DNA of 46,026 nt from Thermoplasmata archaeon (lineage in GTDB: Archaea > Thermoplasmatota > Thermoplasmata > Thermoplasmatales > Thermoplasmataceae): contig JAJZXS010000045.1 of assembly GCA_021806295.1 (NCBI GenBank), forward strand, positions 1 to 46,026. Direction: 5' to 3'. A program made the translations under genes and the position numbers. How positions within the stretch are numbered: position 1 is the first letter of the stretch; the number at the start of each line of letters is the position of its first letter. Positions 1-7,125 of the stretch are shown in pieces. The notes beneath the pieces were generated by a model. That model saw only the letters and a program-made list of their open reading frames with translations, had not been told where the DNA came from and searched no databases.

Positions 1-319
1 TTACAACTGATGAATCTACTGCAGCACTGTCATTATAGGGGTTTATTATATCTATTATTGATGAATTTATAAAATGCCAGTCTATCCTTAAAGATCTGCA
101 GGATAATGTCCTGAAGTTGGGTATATCCTTTATATTCAATAATTCCATGAATTCTTTATGGTTATTGAAGAAGTATTTCGATGACCTGTAGGATACTCCA
201 TATATTTTCAAAATTACAATAATCTTCACAATAAGTTTATTTGAGTACTTTCTGATTCTATCCTCCGCAACTATTTGAGCCAACCTTTGCATAATTAATG
301 GGATGTGGTTCGTTGCCAT
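1..319 (-). CDS. DDE transposase, N-terminal part (cut by window edge)
   Basis: Translating the minus strand from the ATG at 319 gives 106 residues without a stop, running off the left edge. The N-terminus reads MATNHIPLIMQRLAQIVAED and is followed by a basic helical stretch. Near the window edge comes AAVDSSVV, which fits the first catalytic Asp of an IS4/IS5-type DDE transposase (family inference). It is distinct from both transposases at 3.6-6.4 kb. The catalytic core lies outside the window, so intactness and exact IS family cannot be judged. Confidence 0.6.
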   Translation of the reverse strand, partial: MATNHIPLIMQRLAQIVAEDRIRKYSNKLIVKIIVILKIYGVSYRSSKYFFNNHKEFMELLNIKDIPNFRTLSCRSLRIDWHFINSSIIDIINPYNDSAAVDSSVV

Positions 320-626
320 ATCCCACTGATAATTTTCAAATTAATAAATATGACAATTGTCGAACAAATTATGGAAGTTTGGACACTCTATAACTATCTG
401 TATGTTATGATACTGCAATTAGCCACAAGCCTGCTGTATGCAATTAATCCATTTATTAAATATTAATGCTGGGAAAAACTAGGGAGATAATGAAAATTGG
501 CGGCTGTTGGAGTTGTGGTCCGTGTAATATTTATTCTATAGATACGAATCTTCATCTGCCATTTATTAATATTATCATAGATAAAATACAATTGATAGAA
601 ATATTTAAATATTAATTATTATTATT
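320..626. other. Intergenic region between transposase and secreted-protein gene
   Basis: About 300 bases, strongly AT-rich. It must hold the upstream end of the leftward transposase element and the promoter of the rightward gene at 627. The perfect palindrome GACAATTGTC lies at 352-361. A short reading frame at 490-615 is listed separately. No IS terminal repeat could be paired because the other end of the element is outside the window. Confidence 0.5.
490..615 (+). CDS. Possible 41-residue small protein with a CxxCxxC cluster
   Basis: ATG at 490 opens a 41-codon frame ending at TAA 613-615, eleven bases before the next start. The N-terminus MKIGGCWSCGPCNIYS has three cysteines in CWSCGPC, suggestive of a metal or redox site. 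The rest is hydrophobic and AT-rich. A GGGAG purine run lies a few bases upstream and could be a Shine-Dalgarno site. No homolog is recognised, and the frame could be chance in an AT-rich leader. If real it would be co-transcribed with the secreted-protein gene. Confidence 0.2.
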   Translation: MKIGGCWSCGPCNIYSIDTNLHLPFINIIIDKIQLIEIFKY

Positions 627-2159
627 ATGCATAATAGATTTAAAATATTTATATCCATAGTGGTGATTGCAATGTTTCTGGGAACGGGGCTGGCATCAGA
701 CAGGGGAACAGCAGATATAGCCAGCAGCAATGCAGCCGAGGCACTGTTACCTGCATTTGGCGAGGTTGTAAATACATGGTCACTGTCAGGAAAAACATGT
801 GCACCATCATCTGCAAGCTCAGGGAGTACTGTTGCACTGAAAATAGATGTTACATCATTTTCTGAATCATCAGGTGCTGGACCAACAGTAATGTATTTTG
901 TTGTCAATGGTAAAAAAATACATTCAACAGATGTTGATGGCACAGGCGTATACACATATAACTGGTCACCTGCATATGCAAACACAACAGTAAGCTTCCA
1001 TGCTGAGTACCTTTCCGGGTCAGAATTTATTGAAGAGCCATCCATGCACTATGCTGAAAAAAGGCCAATGGTATTCTTCAGGAATTCATACTCCACATTC
1101 GGGAATTCAGGCATATACATAAAATGGCTGCAGGACTGCCACAGGTACATGGGATATGAAGGGAATGGGGTGGTATACCTGGCTGCTACTCCAATCGCTT
1201 CTTCTACAGAATATGGAAACAGCCCCCTATCACCGGTTTGCAATACATATTCAGGAAGTGGCACAGCAGATAACAGCGTAAATATAGGTGAATCAGCTTT
1301 TTATGAATCTTCCAGTGGCGGATATCTTGATATATACCTAAACCTGACAGATGTTGGGGCAGGGAACCAGTACTTCAGTGACAATGCAGTGTATGGACCT
1401 GCAAAACTACAGTTCAATATAGCAACAAGCAGTTCATCAGCATACCCGACCATGGTAAACGGAAAATATGCAGGCTATAATATAACAGGCATGGATGGAA
1501 AACAGCTGAAAGAGGCAAATGACCTTGCAGACCTGATCGCAGATGGCATATCACTAGTGCCTGTTCCATACCTTGACTATGCTATTACCTCTGCAGAGGC
1601 TGCTGGTACCGTATACAGCCTAATACAGTGTGTAAACAGTCCATCCTCAAGTTCTGATGTTCAATCAGACTATTGCATAATTGGGGGAAATTCACAGCAC
1701 AACCTCTATGCTGCAGGGGACTGTGCAGAGATAAGGGTATCATGCTCAGACCTTTCAAATAGCTTTACAACCACAGTAGATTACAGCACCTATTACCTGT
1801 GCGGGACAGTACAGTCACAGAAAGCATCTGCAACACAGACAATAAATGCTGTAACAGCATCTGCAATATACGGAACAGTTGGATGCACTTCCGCCCATGC
1901 AGACCCTAATTTAACTATTCACAACATATATATTAAAAACATAAATAACAGAACATTTTATAAGGTACCAATAGTAAATGGTAATTATTTATTTTACGGG
2001 AAACCAGATACTGAATATGAAATGTGTTACTATGACAAATCAACTAAAATGTTAACACAGTTCTATCATGACAATAGTGATAACAAACCTGTGACCTTTG
2101 GAACATTTGATACAGGGAGTCCAGGAAGCTCAGCTTCACATAGTATATTTATAAAATAA
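627..2159 (+). CDS. Secreted Cys-containing protein, carries the shared C-terminal module
   Basis: 510 residues, family not recognised. Residues 1-24 look like a signal peptide (basic MHNRFK, a hydrophobic core, then GLAS as a plausible cleavage site). The mature part is rich in Ser, Thr, Gly, Asn and Tyr, with about ten cysteines scattered through it, which would fit disulfides in an acid-exposed exported protein. Residues from about 410 on begin SAIYGTVGCTSAH and match the C-terminus of the next gene product. The pattern there (xIxGTVG..., then a GNYLF-type strand and a Y-rich strand) resembles a carboxypeptidase-regulatory-like beta-sandwich, by pattern only. The start follows an AT-rich leader and the next gene begins at its stop. 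Location outside the membrane is inferred; the function is unknown. Confidence 0.75.
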   Translation: MHNRFKIFISIVVIAMFLGTGLASDRGTADIASSNAAEALLPAFGEVVNTWSLSGKTCAPSSASSGSTVALKIDVTSFSESSGAGPTVMYFVVNGKKIHSTDVDGTGVYTYNWSPAYANTTVSFHAEYLSGSEFIEEPSMHYAEKRPMVFFRNSYSTFGNSGIYIKWLQDCHRYMGYEGNGVVYLAATPIASSTEYGNSPLSPVCNTYSGSGTADNSVNIGESAFYESSSGGYLDIYLNLTDVGAGNQYFSDNAVYGPAKLQFNIATSSSSAYPTMVNGKYAGYNITGMDGKQLKEANDLADLIADGISLVPVPYLDYAITSAEAAGTVYSLIQCVNSPSSSSDVQSDYCIIGGNSQHNLYAAGDCAEIRVSCSDLSNSFTTTVDYSTYYLCGTVQSQKASATQTINAVTASAIYGTVGCTSAHADPNLTIHNIYIKNINNRTFYKVPIVNGNYLFYGKPDTEYEMCYYDKSTKMLTQFYHDNSDNKPVTFGTFDTGSPGSSASHSIFIK

Positions 2160-2774
2160 AGTGATTAAAATGACACTTAAAAAATCATATAAAATAATAA
2201 TTTCGGTAATAATAGCATTGATATTAATCTCCTCTGCAGTAATCTACTTCTATCCACATAATGATACACGGTACTACAATAATGGAAAGAGCATAGATGT
2301 AAAATATCCATCAGCTTATCCATCAGCTGCACTTCCATTCCCATTTATTAATTACAAATACAATGTCTCATCCTTTTCAATTTACAACAATAAAATATTA
2401 TACCTCAATTCATCAATAATAAATCCAGATGTATATGTAGATGCAGGAGATGGCGGTTCGACATGTTTTTTCATGAATATAAGCACTCACAATATAAACA
2501 GCAAATATGCAGATATAACATTTAATGGAAATGATACTCCTGATTTCATAACTTATTACAATAAATCATCATCTCCAGTTATAATATCACAGAACAGTTT
2601 CCATATAACAGCCAGGGCATTAGTGGGGAATTGCATAAGTGTGTCCATAGGACATGTAGCATCATACAGGCATAATGGTTATTATAATTTCACAATTAAT
2701 ATATCATCAGGAAAACTGAAAAATACATATTATATAACAACAGAGGAACATAGTGCAATATACGGAACAGTTGG
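1863..2774 (+). repeat. 20-bp direct repeat inside the shared C-terminal modules
   Basis: The same 20 bases occur at 1863-1882 and 2755-2774, in frame, encoding the core of SAIYGTVG in both neighbouring proteins. Similarity continues at protein level downstream, but the DNA diverges. This fits duplication of a module rather than chance, and suggests one gene borrowed its C-terminus from the other. Confidence 0.75.
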
Positions 2775-3039
2775 GCTAACAAGCGCACACAGGAATGTAA
2801 ACATCACAAGACAGATGCTTGTATACGATATGAATACATCAACCTTCAAAACAGTAATGATTAACAGTGGTGAGTTTTATTTCTTTACAGACCCTGGAAA
2901 CTATTATAAAATGTATTATTATAATGACAGCAGTTTAAGCTGTTTTAAAACGGACAATTGCACAAACAAGGCAGTAAACGCAGGTCCTATACAATCACCC
3001 CCATATGGAAAATCATCATCCATAAAGCTATTCATGTGA
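2161..3039 (+). CDS. Membrane-anchored or secreted protein, partner of the preceding gene
   Basis: 292 residues with a GTG start at 2161; an ATG at 2170 is an equally good start. Residues about 8-30 form one hydrophobic segment without a clear signal-peptidase site, so this may be an N-terminally anchored extracellular protein. The body is rich in Asn, Tyr, Ser and Thr with four cysteines and many N-x-S/T sequons. Its C-terminal third begins SAIYGTVGLTSAH and repeats the C-terminal module of the upstream protein; at DNA level a 20-base stretch is identical (1863-1882 and 2755-2774). The one-base spacing to the upstream gene implies one transcript. Function is unknown; a joint surface role is inferred. 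Confidence 0.7.
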   Translation: MIKMTLKKSYKIIISVIIALILISSAVIYFYPHNDTRYYNNGKSIDVKYPSAYPSAALPFPFINYKYNVSSFSIYNNKILYLNSSIINPDVYVDAGDGGSTCFFMNISTHNINSKYADITFNGNDTPDFITYYNKSSSPVIISQNSFHITARALVGNCISVSIGHVASYRHNGYYNFTINISSGKLKNTYYITTEEHSAIYGTVGLTSAHRNVNITRQMLVYDMNTSTFKTVMINSGEFYFFTDPGNYYKMYYYNDSSLSCFKTDNCTNKAVNAGPIQSPPYGKSSSIKLFM

Positions 3040-3363
3040 CGTTGTAATATAATGTGCATTGTACAATTATATTGCCTGTCATTGCTATTTGAACTATTGG
3101 TTGACAAACATACACATCCAATTTTTTTCGAATGGGATTGCTTTTTTACAGGCCCATGGATTTTGTATTTAATGTTTGTGCCACCATATCATTACCCCTC
3201 ACAAATATCCTTGATATTATTCGTTTTATGGATTTCATTATAAGCCCTGGTATGCCTGGGGCAAGTATGGGGGTAATGTGGGTTCTAATCCCAGTATCTA
3301 CCAGTAAGTCCAGAGTTCACAGTGCTACGTGGTAGAAATTGCCAGGTATCGTAGCTATATGAT

Positions 3364-3465
3364 TTAACAGATTATTGCATCTTCTTCGAGGAAATCCATA
3401 ACGCTTTCCTTCTTTAAATTTGCATGTTTATTACCCTTACAGACGAAAGCACAGAACACAGACAT
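3364..3465 (-). pseudogene. Possible short gene remnant
   Basis: A 33-codon minus-strand frame from ATG 3465 to TAA 3364 ends KKESVMDFLEEDAIIC, a composition more protein-like than the flanking translation, and is blocked upstream by stops. It may be the tail of a decayed gene. No family is recognised and chance is possible. Confidence 0.15.
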
Positions 3466-3583
3466 GACCAGTTTTACAACAATAATATACTAACTATTTC
3501 CTCATTTGACTATAAAGGGATTTATAATAAATTAGAATTTATGGCAAAATAAATTATTGAGCCTAGTGACATCCTCCCCCAGC

Positions 3584-3587
3584 TAAC
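3584..3587. repeat. Target-site duplication TAAC (left copy)
   Basis: TAAC directly abuts the left inverted repeat and is repeated at 4720-4723 beyond the right one. Removing the IS plus one copy recreates the continuous tnpB stop codon and IS605 right-end hairpin, which independently supports the boundaries. Confidence 0.85.
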
Positions 3588-4719
3588 CAGTAGATCAAAA
3601 ATATATATTGTCAGATGATTGTCGGGCATGAACACCACCCTTTCACTGATGAGGAACATGCCTGGCAGATCGTTTACCACTGGAGATTATATAAATTTTG
3701 TGCAGCAAATAAGGGAATCCATGGACTTTAAAAATTCCAGGAGTGAGAACCTTACATTTAATACTATTCTACTGGCATCCATGACAAACAGCTATGTAGA
3801 AGGCTCATCGAAATTTACAGGCATATCAGGGCAGACCGTAAGGAACCACCTTGGAAATAAGAATCTGGAAGGGCTTCTAAATATCAATTCTGGAATCATT
3901 GCCATGCTGAAAGGGAAGGGTGTTTTTAGAAAACCGTTAAAGATTGCCATTAACTGGCATGATGAAATGTATTATGGGGATATTGAAGCAGATGGTGTGG
4001 TAGGAACAAAGAATAAGCAGGGCACAAATTATGCATATGAATATGCAACTGCATCAGTTGTATTGAATGGCATGAGATTTGCCATAGCCATAATTCCTGT
4101 AATTGAAAGAACAGCATTAAATATGGTTTACAGGCTTATTGAAATCATTGAATCATGCGGAATAAGGATAGATATACTTCTTATGGATGGGGATTCTTTT
4201 CCACTGACCTGATAAATTACCTGAATTCCATTCACATTAATTTCATAATCCATGCACCGAAATATGGCAAAGAATGCAATGGGGAGGAAATAGATATGGA
4301 ATACACAACATCGTCCGATAAAAGAAGAAAAGGTGAGCAGGCAACATTCCGGATGGTTTCCATATATGGCCACAATAAGAGGAGGAGGATACTCTATGTA
4401 TTCGCAACAAACACAGATACAGCACCACCGAATATCCTGAAAATGTACAGAAAAAGATGGGGGATAGAAACAGGATACAGGATGATTAGAAAATTCCTTG
4501 CAAGAACAACATCAAAAAGGTATAATGTCAGGCTTCTTTATTTCTATCTTGCAATAGTTCTGTACAATATATGGGTTCTGGTGAATATATTATCAATGGT
4601 GAATATAATAGCCGACAATATGAGGATATGCATAGCATCAAAACTGATTAGGATCAATCCACTTTATACTAGTATTGTTAATTCAGAGAGTTATACTGGA
4701 GGTGATTTTTGATCTACTG
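3588..4719 (+). mobile_element. ISH3-like insertion sequence, 1132 bp, complete ends
   Basis: Perfect 15-bp terminal inverted repeats: CAGTAGATCAAAAAT at 3588-3602 and its reverse complement at 4705-4719. The flanks carry a 4-bp direct repeat TAAC (3584-3587 and 4720-4723), read as the target-site duplication. One transposase spans the interior in two overlapping frames. Size, repeats and the transposase motifs fit the ISH3 group of archaeal DDE elements (family knowledge). It landed in the loop of the IS605 right-end hairpin, so it is the younger of the two elements. Confidence 0.88.
3619..4712 (+). pseudogene. ISH3-like DDE transposase with a -1 frameshift
   Basis: The first frame runs from TTG 3619 (or ATG 3628) to TGA 4210-4212; the second continues to TGA 4710-4712, inside the right inverted repeat. 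Joined at the TTTT run 4197-4200 (reading GAT TCT TTT, then TCC ACT) they give DGDSFSTDLINYL and one transposase of about 360 residues. Visible motifs are NWHDEMYYGD (likely first Asp region), the DGDS second Asp, and RKRWGIETGYRMI with the catalytic Glu, the last followed by the helical RLLYFYLA...NIWVLV tail typical of ISH3. The shift may be a one-base loss that kills the gene, or programmed slippage on the T run; the sequence alone cannot decide. A decayed copy is the simpler reading. Confidence 0.75.
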
Positions 4720-5944
4720 TAACGCAGGGGGCTTCCCGCTTCAGCGACCGGAGTTGCCTTTAGTAGAGCTCCAATCTCCACGGGCATAACTTCGGGAATG
4801 CCCCTCCCCACGCTCTTCAATCCTCTATTACGGATATTGATTGTGGCATTGATGTACCTGTCGATCTCAATGCCACAGGAATCACAATGAAAGATCCTTT
4901 CAGACAGTTTCAGTGATTCCTTTATATACCCGCATTTTGAGCATTGTTTTGATGTATTTCTTGGATCAACCAACACCACTTCATTACCAGCACTTTCAGT
5001 CTTGTAAGTTGTGTACTGTACGATGGTATTCCAGGAAGCATCAGCTATGCTCTTCGCCAGATGATGATTTTTCATCATTCTCATTATATTCAGGGCCTCG
5101 AACGCGATAAAATCATGATTTTCCACCAGGTTTCTGGAAAGTTTGTGTGAGAGATCATCTCTCTGCCTCCCCATCTTCCTGTGAATCTTTGCCACCCTTG
5201 TTCTTGATCTCCTTCTTTTTCCGGATCCTTTCTTCTTCCTGGAGAGATGTCTATGTGCCTTTGTGAGTTTCTTGCCTGATTTTCTTAGGAACTGGGTAGG
5301 ATTCGTCTGCATCCCGCCACTGGTAGTTATTATGGAATTCAACCCCAGATCCACACCAATCGATTTGATGGATTGAAATTGTGTATCCTGCGTGGTTTCA
5401 AACTCTCCAAGTTTATCCTGTTTATTGCATGTCTCAACGGACAGCGTAATGAACCAGTCTCCAACAGAATCACGCTTCACCGATATTGTTTTGATATCTC
5501 CCATGATGGATCGATGCATGAACGTTCTTATTTTTCCAAGCCTGGAAAGCCACACATGGCCGTTATCCATTATTTTGAATCCGGACTGCGCGTATGTAAT
5601 AGAATTGTATCGGTCTGGGTATTTGAATCTTGGGAAACCTGCCCTTACGTTCTTGCCTTTCCTCCTCTCCTTCATTCTTCTAAAGAAGCTGTCGTATACC
5701 TTGTCTAATCGTCTGCCGACATCCTGCATGACAAGCGAATGTATGCTGCGGTATTCTGGAAAGGCATTCTTTATCTCCGGAAGTTCATCCTGCTGTGAGT
5801 TGTAGTTTACATTCTTTCCTGATCTGTATGCGTATATTCGCTGCTGTAACGTTGCATTATAAAGGTCACGGCACAGATCAAGTGTATTGTTAGTATGGTG
5901 ATCTGTGCATCTAACGGATATATCCTGAACTTATAGGTTCTCAT
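4683..5944 (-). pseudogene. tnpB: TnpB (IS200/IS605 OrfB), frameshifted and 3'-extended
   Basis: RNA-guided nuclease family of IS200/IS605 elements. The native start is ATG 5944 (MRTYKFRIYPLDAQIT). Near 5889-5893 the frame is lost by what looks like a one-base deletion; the next frame continues NTLDLCRDLYNATLQQRIYA and runs on to the end. Without correction the first ATG is 5729. RuvC features are GVDLGLNSI (Asp), AFEALNI (Glu) and a CSKCG...HCDSCG zinc ribbon. The usual DRDxNA motif reads DRYINAT (Tyr codon at 4854-4856), replacing an Asp that is probably a RuvC metal ligand. The native TAG stop after GSPLR was split by the IS insertion, so twelve IS-encoded residues are added before a new stop at 4683-4685. 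Nuclease function is very unlikely. Confidence 0.85.
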
Positions 5945-6353
5945 TGCGTTTTATCTCCTGCGAATCCACATATTTCTTCGAAACATCCAGGGTAACATGA
6001 CCAGAAGTTGCAAGAAAGTATGAGGGCTACCAGAACTTTCCCTTCCAGAGTTCCTTCTTAACGTTTTGGAAGTTACGCTGTATCTCCCTTGATGTTATCG
6101 TTTTGACAGCGTTGATGAATTGTGGAAAATTGAGCAAAGGCTTTGACTTGAAAAGCATGTGGAAGTGATATTTATCGCATTCCATCTCAAGAATGTTAAC
6201 GTTGAATGTTTCAGCTATTTTTCTTATGTTTGTCTTAAGAAAATCCACAATGGCATCATCGACGAATACCTTCTTCCTGCATTTTACGACCTGCATGAAG
6301 TGATAGTATCATGAATATACAGAATATGTCCCTTTATCCAGGTCATATGACAT
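5931..6353 (-). pseudogene. tnpA: TnpA, Y1 HUH transposase of IS200/IS605, two nonsense codons
   Basis: Reading from ATG 6353 the frame gives MSYDLDKGTYSVYS, a TGA at 6309-6311, then YYHFMQVVKCRKKVF and onward to GKFW, a TAG at 6027-6029, then PSYFLATSGHVTLDV and KKYVDSQEI to TAA at 5931-5933. All segments are in one frame and match the usual length of about 140 codons. The HUH motif is present as HFH in KYHFHMLF. The catalytic Tyr is probably the one in KKYVDSQ, beyond the second stop, so the open part cannot form an active transposase. The gene overlaps the native tnpB start by about 14 bases, the usual arrangement. Confidence 0.85.
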
Positions 6354-6395
6354 AGTTATTATAATACTCTATATACTATAAACATTTTGCTCGCT

Positions 6396-6419
6396 TTCAT
6401 CCCCTATCTCATGAAGGGG
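6396..6419. repeat. Hairpin at the left end of the IS200/IS605 element
   Basis: TTCAT (6396-6400) pairs with ATGAA (6411-6415); CCCC (6401-6404) and GGGG (6416-6419) give an alternative stem. Subterminal imperfect hairpins are what Y1 transposases bind, and this one sits about 45 bases upstream of tnpA. The exact cleavage site is not determined. Confidence 0.45.
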
Positions 6420-6610
6420 GACTTCTTGATCGGAAAAGTTAAAATTGAAAATAAATTAAATCAGAATAAAACACAAGGAACTCACAGTACTTCCTATTTA
6501 TTGCCATAATGTAGTTAAAATTATAATTATTATCTAGGGAACTCTGTTCAGGATATCATAGTATTATATTAAAGAACAAAAATATATATAGAAATTTATT
6601 TTATACAACC

Positions 6611-7087
6611 ATGAATAACCAAAATTCACTTGAAAATGAGATAATGGAATGCAGGAGGGTTTCCAGCGATAGGGGTACCGTAATATATGATATTGGTGCT
6701 GGTGTCAATTTTTCGAATCCAAAAGAGTCCGCAAAAGCTCTTGCACAGGTTTTATTTACCAGAGATATTTCAGGCTGGATTTCAAATGATGGTAAAAATC
6801 TCACTGTAAAGCCGCCTTATAAAATAGAGATTAAAATGAACGGTGAAAACAAAAAAGCACTAGAAAAAATTGAAAAAGACTTTAACAAATACTTGGGGTT
6901 TGATGATATAGAGTCAAAATATCTTGATTTTATCCAGAAGAATGTTGATGAGGGCACAGATGCTATTTCAGTCCTGTTTCTTGGCATCTGGGCATTTTTG
7001 TTTAAGCACATTGAAAATAAATCAGCAGAAAAGGAATATATTAAAAATCTAATGGAAACAATAATGAAGAATGTAGAAATAGTTTAA
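6611..7087 (+). CDS. Hypothetical protein, 158 aa
   Basis: No family recognised. The start ATG 6611 follows TATA-like AAATATATATAG at about 6579-6590, at leaderless spacing. Predicted content is an alpha/beta first half (RGTVIYDIGAGVNFSNPKES) with alternating hydrophobics, then a Lys/Glu-rich helical second half with a more hydrophobic segment (SVLFLGIWAFLFKHI) near residues 118-132. No signal peptide and no cysteine pair apart from one Cys near residue 14. It stands alone between the IS remnants and the following unknown gene, on the same strand and about 40 bases from it, so the two may be co-transcribed. Confidence 0.65.
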   Translation: MNNQNSLENEIMECRRVSSDRGTVIYDIGAGVNFSNPKESAKALAQVLFTRDISGWISNDGKNLTVKPPYKIEIKMNGENKKALEKIEKDFNKYLGFDDIESKYLDFIQKNVDEGTDAISVLFLGIWAFLFKHIENKSAEKEYIKNLMETIMKNVEIV

Positions 7088-7125
7088 AACGGCAATAATT
7101 AATATTCATATTTTAATTCATCTAT

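Larger units (their letters stand above)
3040..3587. other. Intergenic region with a structured, GC-richer island
   Basis: About 550 bases without a convincing gene. Short plus-strand frames here are hydrophobic and low in information and are not called. The part at about 3241-3355 is clearly richer in G and C than its surroundings. It contains a tRNA T-arm-like hairpin (TGGG, loop TTCTAAT, CCCA at 3279-3293) and a hairpin with GCTACG/CGTAGC arms at 3324-3355. A short minus-strand frame (3364-3465) may be a gene remnant. From about 3560 the right end of the IS200/IS605 element begins. Confidence 0.5.
3560..6420 (-). mobile_element. Decayed IS200/IS605-type element, interrupted by another IS
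   Basis: The element reads on the minus strand as left end, tnpA, tnpB, right end. Near the left end an imperfect hairpin can form at 6396-6415 (TTCAT/ATGAA around CCCCTATCTC). The right-end sequence is split: one stem half, GGGGG, is at 4727-4731 and the other, CCCCC within GTGACATCCTCCCCC, at 3567-3580. Rejoining the halves after removing 3588-4719 and one TAAC copy restores CCCCC-AGCTAACGCA-GGGGG beside the tnpB stop, as usual for this family. tnpA has two nonsense codons, tnpB a frameshift and an altered motif. Outer boundaries are approximate. Confidence 0.8.

Noticed and set aside
605-1045. A 146-codon minus-strand frame opposite the first secreted-protein gene
   Set aside because: It lies wholly inside the plus-strand gene, which has a signal peptide and a shared module. 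Its own translation is low in pattern and hydrophobic at the end.
3279-3293. A tRNA gene from the T-arm-like hairpin
   Set aside because: No matching acceptor stem or anticodon arm can be built around it.
3052-3335. Plus-strand frames of 63 and 67 codons
   Set aside because: Overlapping, hydrophobic, no ribosome site, no domain pattern; they run across the GC-richer island that looks like RNA rather than coding.
6611-7087. Resemblance of RGTVIYDIGAGVNFSNPKES to the start of methenyl-tetrahydromethanopterin cyclohydrolase
   Set aside because: Only one short stretch is similar, and the protein is half the usual length with an unrelated second half.
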